Of a DNA stretch of 64,000 nucleotides, positions 1 through 8,871 are shown piece by piece. Positions within the stretch are counted from its first letter, which is position 1. Every line of letters begins with the position of its first letter. Origin of the DNA: CAVZMO01 sp963776195 (GTDB lineage: Bacteria; Nitrospirota; Thermodesulfovibrionia; Thermodesulfovibrionales; SM23-35); NCBI GenBank assembly GCA_963776195.1, contig CAVZMO010000011.1, forward strand, positions 62,001 through 126,000. Direction: 5' to 3'. Both the position numbers and the translations under genes were made by a program. The notes below the pieces were generated by a model. It ran no database searches and had not been told where the DNA came from. It saw only the letters and a list, made by a program, of their open reading frames with translations.

Positions 1-797
1 AGCTGCGCGTGCAGGTCGGTCCATCCGGCTCCGTATACGACCCCACGATGGGAATAGAGGAGCTCGTACCGGGCGATAATGGTCCTGGCGATGAAGACTA
101 AGGTGCCGAAGACGAAATTTGCCGAGACCTGTGTGATGAGACGGTGGATAAAAGGGTCACGGGTAAGGTTGTCGAAGGCAAGTCGCGGGAGCGTGCGAAA
201 AAGGGCGTTCTCGGCAGCAAAGAGACCTCCTGCGAGCAAAAGGGAAAAGGAAAAGAGGCTGCCGAGCGAACCCACGATGAAATTCAAAAAGGGGAGTCTG
301 AAAATGTAGAACCCTATGTCTTTCAGAAATACGGGGTCTTCTTTTCCGAAGGGTACGGCGTTGAAGAAAAGGAGCGCCTGAGTCCAGTAAGTAGAGCTTA
401 TCGTTCCGGCGGCAATGAATAACGGCGCCTGGAGGAGAAGCGCTGCGGAGAGTATCAACTTCGAGCGGCTGTCCCTTACCGTCGACGGCCCTGAAGGTCT
501 TGCGCCGTGGTACCAGAAAAAGACATTCGCCGCACCGAGCGAGGTTGCGACGAGTCCACCGGCGAGAAAGAGCTCGCCCCGCAGAAGGAGCACCTTCCAA
601 TAGCGGCTTGCGTATCCGAGGCTGTCGTACCAGAGCGATGTAAGGTAAATGTTGCTCCAGATGTAGATGCAGGCAAGCGCCGTGAGTCCGAGTAGTGCAA
701 ATGTCCCGGCTTTTTTGTAACGCCTTCTCTTTAGGTTGAGTAACACCGGTCGAAAGAAGATAAGGCCTATAAAGACAAAGATGAGAAAATTGAGCAT
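1..797 (-). CDS. UPF0182 family membrane protein, N-terminal part (gene continues past the left edge)
   Basis: An open frame runs without a stop from an ATG at 797 to the window edge, giving about 265 residues of a family that is usually about 900 residues long. The N-terminus is strongly hydrophobic (MLNFLIFVFIGLIFF, residues 1-15). A WYDSLGY motif lies near residue 55 and an ARYELLYS...GAGWTDLHA block near the edge; both are typical of UPF0182 (COG1615) integral membrane proteins. The function of the family is unknown. An AG-rich ribosome binding site (GGAGAAGGAAA) precedes the ATG. An overlapping frame on the same strand (157-843) is also open but has arginine/histidine-rich non-protein-like composition and is a shadow. 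Confidence 0.85.
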   Translation of the reverse strand, partial: MLNFLIFVFIGLIFFRPVLLNLKRRRYKKAGTFALLGLTALACIYIWSNIYLTSLWYDSLGYASRYWKVLLLRGELFLAGGLVATSLGAANVFFWYHGARPSGPSTVRDSRSKLILSAALLLQAPLFIAAGTISSTYWTQALLFFNAVPFGKEDPVFLKDIGFYIFRLPFLNFIVGSLGSLFSFSLLLAGGLFAAENALFRTLPRLAFDNLTRDPFIHRLITQVSANFVFGTLVFIARTIIARYELLYSHRGVVYGAGWTDLHAQ

Positions 798-886
798 GAT
801 GGTTTCCTTCTCCGCAATTTGCGCTTGTATCCTCCCATAGCATATACGTAAGTTACTTTGCAGTCAACGGCCTATCAACAAGTATA

Positions 887-1141
887 TTAAAGGTGAGGCG
901 ACGAAGGATACTTCGGCAACTCCTTGGGATTCGGCAACTCCTTGGGAGGTGGTTTTCTTCTTAAGAAGGACATAATAATCGCTCCGGTAATAATACCGCA
1001 GAGTGCAGAGAGGAATATAACCAACGCCAGCGATGCCTCGAATTTCCAGAAAAGAAAGGTTATTGCCACAGGCATCGCATTTTGTATGGAAAATATGACG
1101 ACAAGAGCCAGTACGATCAATAATATGACAAGCGTTGCCAT
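887..1141 (-). CDS. LapA-family (DUF1049) small membrane protein
   Basis: This 84-residue protein has two hydrophobic segments (about residues 3-20 and 33-58) separated by the short IQNAMPVAITFLFWKFEAS motif typical of the LapA/YciS domain, with a basic, proline-rich cytoplasmic tail. In enterobacteria LapA/LapB tune LPS synthesis, but many short DUF1049 proteins are simply uncharacterised envelope proteins, so the role here is open. It starts with ATG at 1141 and sits 18 bp downstream of the next minus-strand gene, suggesting cotranscription. Confidence 0.75.
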   Translation of the reverse strand: MATLVILLIVLALVVIFSIQNAMPVAITFLFWKFEASLALVIFLSALCGIITGAIIMSFLRRKPPPKELPNPKELPKYPSSPHL

Positions 1142-1158
1142 GGTGACTCCCTTAAGAT

Positions 1159-1536
1159 TTATGGTTTATTCTTAGACGTTGTGTTACGTTTTGGGGTTGC
1201 CTTCTTTGATGTCGACCTCTTGGGCGTTCCTTTCGACGGACCCTCAAATTTTACGATCTGTGCCTCAAGTTGTTTTATTCTGGCCATAATCGCCTTCACT
1301 TTGCTGTCCGACATAGGGTTCTTTACCTTTGATTTAAGATCATAGACCCTTCCGCCGAGTTCTGATACTTCTCTATGGACCTTTGTCTTGAGTTCAAAAG
1401 TCTTGAGCTTCTTCCTGCCCTCTTCGGTAAGCTCCTCCGCTTTTTCTTTTACGACGGAAACGCCCTCTTTCACCAATCCGACTCCTTCTTTAATCCCTTT
1501 TTGGATATCGGATTTCACTTTATCCCAGAAATCCAT
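1159..1536 (-). CDS. Conserved-type hypothetical protein, lysine-rich, coiled coil with basic tail
   Basis: The 125-residue product is highly charged. Residues 5-40 form an amphipathic helix (repeated KEGV/VKEG units), residues 55-95 are predicted helical (LKSKVK...IKQLEAQIVKF), and the last 25 residues are a Ser/Thr/Lys-rich tail resembling histone-H1-like or low-complexity nucleic-acid-binding tails. I do not recognise a named family. A good Shine-Dalgarno (GGAGGAGAG) precedes the ATG. It is probably cotranscribed with the LapA-like gene. Confidence 0.6.
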   Translation of the reverse strand: MDFWDKVKSDIQKGIKEGVGLVKEGVSVVKEKAEELTEEGRKKLKTFELKTKVHREVSELGGRVYDLKSKVKNPMSDSKVKAIMARIKQLEAQIVKFEGPSKGTPKRSTSKKATPKRNTTSKNKP

Positions 1537-1644
1537 GACTCTCCTCCTTCTGAATATTTCCTAAAGTCTACCAGATTGTGATACAGGCGTAAAGAAAAAC
1601 CGCATCGAATCTTCCCGTCAGACAGAAGCATCGTTGGCCTTGAG

Positions 1645-2868
1645 CTATCTGGCAAGCCTTACCAGTTTACCGCCTCTCGGGACTATAGCAATTCCTGAGG
1701 AATCGATATGACAACGGAACCGGTCCTTATCGGGATCCAGGCCGATCTCTTCGCCGGCGTTTATGACATTGAACTTGTCTACGATCACCTTCTTCAATTT
1801 ACATCCTTTCTTAAGCACGACCTGGTCCAAGATGATGCAATCTTCAATGCTGACGTCGTCTTCAATGACAACACCGCTCCGGATTACCGAGTTCCGTATT
1901 TTGGCCTTATGGATGATGCAGCCCTCAGAGATCATGCTGTTCCTTATATCACCTCTGAGGATTTTGGTCGCAGGGCCCTCATAACCCGACGGATGAACGG
2001 GCCATGCATTGTTTGCGATTTCAAAGAGAGGCGAAGCGCCTAACATATCCATGTGGGTATCGAAAAAGGCTGATATCGTTCCCACGTCTCTCCAATAACC
2101 CTTTTCTTCATACGGCATGGTATCGGGGATAATATTTGTTGCAAAATCATAGGCAAAAACTCTTCCGGATTCAACCAGATCGGGTATAACATGGGCGCCG
2201 AAATCATGCTGTTTTTTCCTCTGTGCCCTTCCAAGGGCCTGCAAGAGCACGTCCTTATGAAAGGTATAATTTCCCATGGAGACATAAGCACGGTTAGGAT
2301 CGTCAGGCATCGGGGTAGGTTTTTTCGGTTTTTCCTGAAATCCGACTATCCTTCTTTCCTCGTCAGTCACAATAACGCCGAATGAAGATGCCTGTTCAAT
2401 CGGCACCGGCCTTGCGGCCACAGTCACAAAGGCTTCTTTTTCGAGATGGAAATCGATCATCTGCCGGATGTCCATCCGGTAAATGTGGTCTGCCCCGAAA
2501 ATTATGACCAGTTCAGGATTATGCTGCTGTATCAGACTCACATTCTGAAAAACGGCGTCCGCTGTCCCCTGAAACCATTCAGGCCCCATGCGCATCTGAG
2601 GCGGGACTGCGGTGACGAAATGGTCTTTGATTACGGAAGACAGAGCCCAGCTCCTTCTGACATGTTCAATGAGTGACTGTGATTTGTACTGTACAAGAAG
2701 ATAGATAGAATAGATCTGTGAATTGACAAGATTGCTCAGGACAAAATCCACTATCCTGTATCTGCCGCCGAAGGGGACCGATGGTTTTGACCGAAAAGCG
2801 GTTAAAGGAAAGAGTCTTTCTCCCTTCCCCCCGGCAAGGATGAACGCGAGAACCTTGGGATTTGCCAT
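1645..2868 (-). CDS. glgC: Glucose-1-phosphate adenylyltransferase (ADP-glucose pyrophosphorylase)
   Basis: GlgC makes ADP-glucose from glucose-1-phosphate and ATP, the committed step of bacterial glycogen synthesis. The 407-residue length is normal. The N-terminal nucleotidyltransferase signature AGGKGERLFPLT (residues 12-23), the GTADAV motif and the PYEEKGYWRDVGT active-site block are visible, and the C-terminal third has the hexapeptide left-handed beta-helix pattern. The ATG at 2868 follows a GGAGG site. The neighbouring malQ, 87 bp upstream on the same strand, supports an alpha-glucan storage role. Confidence 0.95.
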   Translation of the reverse strand: MANPKVLAFILAGGKGERLFPLTAFRSKPSVPFGGRYRIVDFVLSNLVNSQIYSIYLLVQYKSQSLIEHVRRSWALSSVIKDHFVTAVPPQMRMGPEWFQGTADAVFQNVSLIQQHNPELVIIFGADHIYRMDIRQMIDFHLEKEAFVTVAARPVPIEQASSFGVIVTDEERRIVGFQEKPKKPTPMPDDPNRAYVSMGNYTFHKDVLLQALGRAQRKKQHDFGAHVIPDLVESGRVFAYDFATNIIPDTMPYEEKGYWRDVGTISAFFDTHMDMLGASPLFEIANNAWPVHPSGYEGPATKILRGDIRNSMISEGCIIHKAKIRNSVIRSGVVIEDDVSIEDCIILDQVVLKKGCKLKKVIVDKFNVINAGEEIGLDPDKDRFRCHIDSSGIAIVPRGGKLVRLAR

Positions 2869-2955
2869 TCTGCCTCCAAGAAAATTTTGATGTATCTAAT
2901 TTTATAGGATATTTTGAAAAAAGCAAACTGTGAAAAAAGGCTCATATTTCGCGTC

Positions 2956-5223
2956 TTAACCAAAATATTTATTTAATATTTTGGATAGATCAGCGAACCG
3001 TCTGTCTTTAATGATCTCCTCAAGGGGCGGTGGAGTTTTCTGCACCCAGTTCGGATGCGAGTCAACGGTGCCGGGCATATTCTGCTGGTCTAAAGTACCG
3101 ATGATATCATCGAGACTCACCAGGAGTAACTTGCACGGCGTGAGAGCGAGATAATGGTATATCGCACGGCAAAGTTCAGGTGTCATCTCAGGCATTTCTG
3201 CAGGGTCCGAAGGGTAATCATCAGGGAGGATCCCCTGAGATTTGAGGGCCGAGATAATAAGTCTTTTGTCCCTTTCTCTCTCTTCGATCTGTTTATTCCA
3301 CAGTGCATCGTCAGGGTATTTTCCTATTCTCCTTCTTATTTCGATATCTCTCCCTTCCCAGTAACCGTATATTGTCGGAAGGTCATGGGTCGTCACCGCG
3401 CACAATGCCATGAGGGGATATCTTTCAGGAGGAAGAAAGGACGGGTCGGGATAATTCCTCTCGAAATAAAAGAGCCTGTAAGAAAGCATCCAAAAACTCT
3501 TCAGCGCCTCCCGGACATTTTCGCCGATTGTTCCCAGGTCTTCGGCGACTACCATCGTCCGGTTCCGTATGCTCTCCAGAGCAATGATCCTGAGAAGGTC
3601 TTCTGAAGGATAGCTCACATATGCACCGTCATTCGGTGTCATCCCTTCAGGGATCCAGAAAAGTCTGAACATGCCGAGGGCATGGTCTATTCTCAAGGCG
3701 CCGCCGTATTTCATGTTTTTTCTTATTGTCTGTATAAACAGTTCATATCCCGTCTCTTTCAAACGTTCGGGAATCGTCGGCGGGAAACCCCATTTCTGGC
3801 CGTCCGGGCTGAAATCGTCGGGAGGCGCCCCGACATCGGCCCCGCTCGCGGTCACATCCTGAAAGCTCCAGGCATCGCTGCCCCCGCCGATAGAGCCGAC
3901 CGCAAGGTCATGATAGAGTCCTACATCCATTCCCAGTTTTTTTGTCTTTTCAGAGATCCCTTTTAGTTGTCCGTCGATCAGCCACTGAACGTATTGATAA
4001 AAGAGTATCTCCTTTTGCTTGTCTTCCCTGAATTTCCGGACCACCTTTCCCGAGATATTATGATATTCTTCGGGCCACTCCTGCCATCTGTGGGCGTTCT
4101 TCTTTTTTCTCATATATTCTTGCAGCGACATGAAGAGGGCAAAGGATTCGAGGCATGTGCCTTCGCCTTCCGTGTACTTTCTGAAAGCCCTGCCGCGACC
4201 TGTTTCCCCCGTAAAGTGTTTTTTGTAAAAGAAGGCAAAGGCCTTCCTCAGTATCTTTTCTTTCAGCAAAGCCGCCTTTTCGTAATCGATCAATACGGCT
4301 TTTCTCAACGCTTCCAGTTCTTTATTAAACTTCTTGGATGCCCTCACCTTTTGAGAGTCTTTCGATTCTTTTACTTCCTGGACATTTTCGACATCGAGAT
4401 AAATAAAATTTTTGTAAATCCTGCTTATAGGCGAGTACGGGCTGATGCCGAACGGTTTTGTGTTGGGAATAGCATGGAGTGGATTTATACCCACGAAATG
4501 CCCCTTTAAATCTGCGGTCAATCCGACAATCTTTCTGAGGTCCCTGAAATCTCCGATACCCCAGTTTCGATTCGAGCGTATCGAGTACAGGTTGACCGAG
4601 AGACCCCAAGCCCGGCCATTCTGTAATCCCTGCGGTATAAAACAGGTATCGGGAGTAACCATAATCTTCGATGTTTTAGATAATATATCGGCCCCCCCGG
4701 GAAAGAATCCATCAGGATGTCGACATGCGACATGAAGAGTATAATATCCGATATTTCTTCTTTTCCTGTCGACGAGGTTCACTTTCACATATCGCAGGCC
4801 GTCGACCCACTGCTGTTCAGAAATATGCATGGCTTTTCCGGCGATCCTGTACTTCTCTTTCTGTCCGTTTTCATCCTCCATCGACCATGAAATCATCAAT
4901 TTGTTCTCATTACCTTCCTGAACGGGAACATATACGGGGATTGCGAGAGGCTGTTCATTTACCGACAATACATGTACAGGATCGAGGAAGGTTTTCCAGG
5001 GCCTTGATCTCTTTTCGCTGATCTCCTTCGCGATGCCGTCAGCAGAATCAACCATCAGTTTCATCGCCCTGAGGATAGCCTTTGCCGTATCCACGGATGT
5101 TACGTGTTTATTGCCGAAAATATCCCAATACTCAGGGAGTATCCCGCAGAGTTCTGAAAGCTCGCGAATTAATTCGTCGTAAACCATGTTTTTATTCTCG
5201 CCGTTCATGAGTCTGTCGGTCAT
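2956..5223 (-). CDS. malQ: 4-alpha-glucanotransferase (amylomaltase), long form
   Basis: MalQ transfers alpha-1,4-glucan segments and works with glycogen metabolism; glgC lies just downstream. The GH77 catalytic residues are visible: the nucleophile in RIDHALGMFRLFW, the acid/base in VVAEDLGTIGENV and the third carboxylate in TTHDLPTIYGYW. About 200 residues precede the catalytic barrel, consistent with the long bacterial MalQ form carrying N-terminal beta-sandwich domains. The frame is open to a TTG at 5271, but ATG at 5223, or ATGs at 5208 or 5187, are more likely starts; no strong Shine-Dalgarno decides. It is divergent from btuF. Confidence 0.92.
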   Translation of the reverse strand: MTDRLMNGENKNMVYDELIRELSELCGILPEYWDIFGNKHVTSVDTAKAILRAMKLMVDSADGIAKEISEKRSRPWKTFLDPVHVLSVNEQPLAIPVYVPVQEGNENKLMISWSMEDENGQKEKYRIAGKAMHISEQQWVDGLRYVKVNLVDRKRRNIGYYTLHVACRHPDGFFPGGADILSKTSKIMVTPDTCFIPQGLQNGRAWGLSVNLYSIRSNRNWGIGDFRDLRKIVGLTADLKGHFVGINPLHAIPNTKPFGISPYSPISRIYKNFIYLDVENVQEVKESKDSQKVRASKKFNKELEALRKAVLIDYEKAALLKEKILRKAFAFFYKKHFTGETGRGRAFRKYTEGEGTCLESFALFMSLQEYMRKKKNAHRWQEWPEEYHNISGKVVRKFREDKQKEILFYQYVQWLIDGQLKGISEKTKKLGMDVGLYHDLAVGSIGGGSDAWSFQDVTASGADVGAPPDDFSPDGQKWGFPPTIPERLKETGYELFIQTIRKNMKYGGALRIDHALGMFRLFWIPEGMTPNDGAYVSYPSEDLLRIIALESIRNRTMVVAEDLGTIGENVREALKSFWMLSYRLFYFERNYPDPSFLPPERYPLMALCAVTTHDLPTIYGYWEGRDIEIRRRIGKYPDDALWNKQIEERERDKRLIISALKSQGILPDDYPSDPAEMPEMTPELCRAIYHYLALTPCKLLLVSLDDIIGTLDQQNMPGTVDSHPNWVQKTPPPLEEIIKDRRFADLSKILNKYFG

Positions 5224-5301
5224 CGTATATATAATACTCCATCTTTTATCGGCATAATGTTTTTTGTGCAAATTTTTGATCCTAAAAGGTAAAATTTCAA
5301 G

Positions 5302-6213
5302 ATGAAAGTTTTGCAGATAAAGTTGCGGAGATTATTAGTCCTTTTTTTTGTTGCACTTCTGTTCCTGTCGCTTCAGATCCCTGCTACAGCCGGAGAACTG
5401 CCGAAGCGCATAATCTCCCTTGCCCCGAATATCACAGAAATATTATTCGCGATGGACCTTGGGGACAGAATTGCCGGAGATACGGTTTACTGCGACTTTC
5501 CCGAGTCTGCCAAAAAAAAGCCGAGGGTCGGCGGGATGTCCGACCCGTCTTTAGAGGCGGTGGTCTCACTAAGACCCGATATGGTCATCATGACCACCGA
5601 CGGCAATCCCCCTGAGTTTCAAGACAGGCTGAAGGCTTTAAAGATAAAGACCTATGTCTTCAGGGCAAGGAAACTTTCTGAGCTTCCGCAGGGCATAAGG
5701 GATATGGGTTTAGCGCTCGGCACAAAAGAAAAAGCGGACGCTCTTGCCGGCAAAATAGAGATTGCACTCAATAAATATAAAGTTCCGGGTCTGCGGTCAG
5801 GGGAAGGCAAGAATGCGAGGGCAAAAGATTCCGTGCCGGCGACCGTGGACAAGCGATTCGCGGCCAAAAAGAAGGTCCTCTTCATTATCTGGCCTGAGCC
5901 GTTAATCGTCGCCGGGTCCGGCACGGCGATAGATGACGCAATTACCCTTCTCGGATACGAGAATATCGCATCGAGGGCGAAGGTATCGTATCCGAAATAT
6001 TCCATCGAAGAAATCTTTTACAATCCTCCTGACATCATTTTCATCGGCAAAGGACACACTGACATGAAGGCGATGTCGAAAGATCTCCTGAGAAAATTAG
6101 CCCTGGTTCCTGCTGTAAAGAACGGCAAAGTCTTTTTTCTGAGCGATAACCTTTACAGGCTTGGACCGAGAGTCGTTCAAGGCATTGGAGAGATAGCCGG
6201 ATGTCTAAATTAA
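5302..6213 (+). CDS. btuF: Periplasmic cobalamin/siderophore-binding protein of an ABC importer (BtuF-like)
   Basis: The 303-residue protein begins with a clear signal peptide (hydrophobic run LLVLFFVALLFLSL, cleavage near ATAG/ELPK). RIISLAPNITEILFAM and VGGMSDPSLEAVVSLRPD are hallmarks of the helical-backbone metal-receptor (PF01497) fold used by BtuF and other class III binding proteins. The reading frame overlaps the permease gene by 13 bp, so the two are translationally coupled. The ligand cannot be told from sequence; cobalamin is suggested by the CobD-like gene 3.4 kb downstream. It starts only 78 bp from malQ's ATG. Confidence 0.85.
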   Translation: MKVLQIKLRRLLVLFFVALLFLSLQIPATAGELPKRIISLAPNITEILFAMDLGDRIAGDTVYCDFPESAKKKPRVGGMSDPSLEAVVSLRPDMVIMTTDGNPPEFQDRLKALKIKTYVFRARKLSELPQGIRDMGLALGTKEKADALAGKIEIALNKYKVPGLRSGEGKNARAKDSVPATVDKRFAAKKKVLFIIWPEPLIVAGSGTAIDDAITLLGYENIASRAKVSYPKYSIEEIFYNPPDIIFIGKGHTDMKAMSKDLLRKLALVPAVKNGKVFFLSDNLYRLGPRVVQGIGEIAGCLN

Positions 6214-7166
6214 AAATCACGGTTTTTTTATCGGTCCCCGTCCTCATTATTTTCATGTCCCTTCTTTTCGGACCCAGGGCGATAAACCCCTTTCACATGG
6301 ATTCCGTCGAAAGGGAGATACTGTTTTCGATAAGACTTCCACGGATTGTTGTTGCCTGTCTGATGGGGATGGCGCTGGGCGCCTCGGGTGCCGTGCTCCA
6401 GGGGATATTAAGAAATCCCCTGGCAGACCCCTATATCCTCGGCATTTCGAGCGGTGCGGCCCTTGCCGCGGCCTTCGGCCTTTTGTCGGGAATTTATCTC
6501 TTCGGTAAATTCAGTATACCCCTTGCGGCCTTTATCGGCGCGTCCCTGGTAAGCATGATGGTCGGCGCATTCGGATGGAAGCAGGGCAGACTGCTGCCGG
6601 AGAGACTCCTGCTTGCCGGTGTCGGCCTGAGTTTTCTCTTTTATGCGACCATGATGCTCCTTATCAGCATCTCCTCATCGGAGGGTATCAGGAGAGCCGT
6701 TTTCTGGCTCTTCGGAGATCTGTCGATTGCGGACTGGTCATTGATACCCTATGGCTCTATATTCATCATCGCAGGGTTATCCATCTCGGTCTCCAGGGCG
6801 AAGGCATTGAATGCTTTGATGCTCGGCGATGATCTCGCGCACAGCCTCGGTTTTTCCGCGCATAACGAGAGGCTTCTTCTTTTCGTTTCCGTTGCGCTCA
6901 TGACCGCGGCATCCGTATCGCTTGGGGGGACCATTGGGTTCATCGGTCTTCTTGTTCCCCATATGGTAAGATTCTTTGTCGGCGCGGACAACAGGATTCT
7001 GATACCTGTTTCCGCACTTTGCGGAGGGGCATTCCTCTGCCTGTCCGATTTTATCGGAAGGTCAGTTATGCCGCCGATGGAGATCCCGTCGGGCATTATA
7101 ACAGCCCTCATCGGCTCGCCGTATTTTCTTTATCTCCTGAGGAAAAGAGACGTCCTCAGCACCTAA
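6201..7166 (+). CDS. btuC: FecCD-family ABC importer permease (BtuC-like)
   Basis: The 321-residue polytopic protein has about ten hydrophobic segments. It shows the family motifs RLPRIVVACLMG near the N-terminus, GAVLQGILRNPLADPYILG, and the cytoplasmic coupling-helix region SLGGTIGFIGLLVPHMVR. It is coupled to the binding-protein gene by overlap. No ATPase gene (BtuD/FecE type) follows: the next gene is on the opposite strand. The importer must therefore borrow an ATPase encoded elsewhere. Confidence 0.9.
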   Translation: MSKLKITVFLSVPVLIIFMSLLFGPRAINPFHMDSVEREILFSIRLPRIVVACLMGMALGASGAVLQGILRNPLADPYILGISSGAALAAAFGLLSGIYLFGKFSIPLAAFIGASLVSMMVGAFGWKQGRLLPERLLLAGVGLSFLFYATMMLLISISSSEGIRRAVFWLFGDLSIADWSLIPYGSIFIIAGLSISVSRAKALNALMLGDDLAHSLGFSAHNERLLLFVSVALMTAASVSLGGTIGFIGLLVPHMVRFFVGADNRILIPVSALCGGAFLCLSDFIGRSVMPPMEIPSGIITALIGSPYFLYLLRKRDVLST

Positions 7167-7187
7167 CTCTCAGAGAAACCGCTGTGC

Positions 7188-7796
7188 TCATCCCAAACCG
7201 ATGAGCTTCTTGAATTCCCCGTAGGAATTTTTATCAATCTGCGTATGAAGACTTTTGCCATATGCGTCCATCGTGACGATTGCGGGAAAATCTTTTACGT
7301 CGAGTATCCACATTGCCTCGGTCATGCCGAACTCTTCAAGCTTCCATACACCGGCCACTCCTTTTACTTTATCGGCGAGATAAACCGCGGCCCCGCCTAT
7401 GGTATTCAGATATACGCACCCGTTCTCCTTCATGGCAATCAGGGTGCGGCTGCCCATCCCGCCTTTTCCCATCACACCCCTTATCCCGTATTGCGAGATT
7501 ATCCGATCCTCATACATCTCGACCCTCATGCTTGTGGTGGGACCGCCGGCAACAAATACAAACCCCCGGGGGGTTTTTTTTACTATGGGGCCGCAGTGAT
7601 AAAGGATTGTGCCTTCAAGATCGAAGGGGATCTGCTCTTTTGGGGGCTTTTCATTGAATAGAAATTTGTGCAGCTTGTCCCTCCCTGTAATCATCCGGCC
7701 GTTTATTAGTACCATATCTCCGACCTTCAGGGAAAGCACGTCTTCTCTGGTCATCGGGAGGTTTATTGTCTTGGTATCTAGTTTTGAATTATGCAT
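7188..7796 (-). CDS. Class I fumarate hydratase, beta (C-terminal) subunit
   Basis: The 202-residue protein matches the C-terminal domain of class I fumarase/tartrate dehydratase. The swivel-domain motifs include VGDMVLINGRMITGRD, LYHCGPIV, GGPTTSMRVE and GKGGMGSRT. With the alpha subunit it forms the [4Fe-4S] enzyme that interconverts fumarate and malate; tartrate dehydratase is an alternative because the families are close. Its ATG overlaps the end of the alpha gene by 19 bp, typical of translational coupling. Convergent with btuC. Confidence 0.88.
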   Translation of the reverse strand: MHNSKLDTKTINLPMTREDVLSLKVGDMVLINGRMITGRDKLHKFLFNEKPPKEQIPFDLEGTILYHCGPIVKKTPRGFVFVAGGPTTSMRVEMYEDRIISQYGIRGVMGKGGMGSRTLIAMKENGCVYLNTIGGAAVYLADKVKGVAGVWKLEEFGMTEAMWILDVKDFPAIVTMDAYGKSLHTQIDKNSYGEFKKLIGLG

Positions 7797-8679
7797 TTTA
7801 TCTTCTCCGATTCACTGAGCACGGGACCCTTCATCTGACAGAGGAGAGTCGCCCTCCTGTCCGCCCAGCACGAAATCGATACATCTACAAAATATGCAGC
7901 GGGATGTCTGTGGTTCACGCCGATCTTTACACCGAGGGCCGTTGTATCGCCGCCAAATCCGAGCGGGCCTATCCCGAGCCGATTAATTTCAATAAGGAGT
8001 CTTTTTTCGAGCTTAGACAGAACTGTGTCTCTGTTTGTATCTTCAAGCCTTCTTAAGAGTTGCTCTTTAGAAAGCCTTGAAACCTGGTCCTTTGCAGCGC
8101 CTATCCCTATGCCGATAATATACGGCGGACAACCTTTTCCCTGCGCCTTGTATACCGCATCAAGCACACATTTCCTTACGCCGTCCAAATCCCTTTCAGC
8201 CCTCAGTTCTTCTATCGGTAATTTATATAACTGGCCGATATTTTCGGATCCGGAACCCTTAAGCATGAGGTCTATGCGAAGCTTGTTGCCTCTGATTTCT
8301 TCAATGTATACAACGGGAAACCCGATGCCGGTATTGTCCCCGGAATTCTTATCCGTGAGTATGTCGACGGCATTGGGCCTTAAAGGGACCTTTTTTGTCG
8401 CAAGCCGGGTTGCCTCCGTAATAGTGTTTTTCAATTTAAGGTGGCTGAGACCGAAGGGAATCTTTATAAAAAAAGTTGGTACGCCTGTGTCCTGGCATAT
8501 CGGTCTTTCGGTCTCCTTCGCAAGCCTTATGTTTTCGAGGACCGAAGAAAGCGCGGCATTGGAACGCGATCCTTTTTTTCTTTTTTACAGGCGTGTTTTA
8601 AAGCTGCCTCGACATCCGAAGGTAGAGACGTTGCGGCCTTCCTGTAAAGCCCCACAATGGCGTCACGCAGATTAAGCAT
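7778..8679 (-). CDS. Class I fumarate hydratase, alpha subunit, interrupted by a -1 frameshift
   Basis: The alpha subunit carries the [4Fe-4S]-binding half of the enzyme (motifs PICQDTG and SGDNTGIGFP). Translation from the ATG at 8679 gives MLNLRDAIVGLYRKAA...HACKKEKK and then leaves the family frame. The correct continuation GSRSNAALSSVLENIRLAK lies in the -1 frame. The junction is the heptamer A AAA AAG at 8578-8572; a -1 slip there yields a continuous protein of about 300 residues, slightly above the usual 280. A one-base loss from a run of seven A's would look the same. A short CGCG/CGCG stem follows about 5 nt later but is weak. Programmed slippage, pseudogene or sequence error cannot be separated here. 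Confidence 0.8.
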
Positions 8680-8767
8680 TTTTTAATATATCATTTTTGA
8701 AAATTATTTAGTACTACAGCGTAACTTCATGGGCCAACACAGCACGTGACTGGAAGACGCAGGAATT

Positions 8768-8811
8768 CCCCCTTAATCCCTCTACGAGTCGTAGACCCTT
8801 TGCTAAGGGGG
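8768..8811. repeat. Nested palindromic element in the fumarase-dgkA gap
   Basis: CCCCCTTA at 8768-8775 is complementary to TAAGGGGG at 8804-8811, and inside it TCTACGA (8780-8786) and TCGTAGA (8788-8794) form a perfect 7-bp hairpin around one base. The 190-bp gap between the two genes holds no ORF. The element looks like a REP/interspersed palindrome and could also act as a bidirectional terminator, but it lacks a clear T-run. Confidence 0.45.
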
Positions 8812-8871
8812 ACTTAAATACAAAAGATCCAGCTGTAGTGTTGGCAGGGATTCGTCTGGATAAGATAACAA

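Noticed and set aside
157..843. Long minus-strand frame of 228 residues overlapping the UPF0182 gene
   Set aside because: Composition is Arg/His/Pro-rich with no family; the other frame on the same strand gives a clear UPF0182 membrane protein.
3154..4509. Several plus-strand frames of 100-180 residues inside malQ
   Set aside because: They are antisense shadows of a well-supported gene with complete catalytic motifs.
5224..5301. Cobalamin riboswitch before btuF
   Set aside because: The malQ-btuF spacer is too short and lacks the conserved B12-box sequence.
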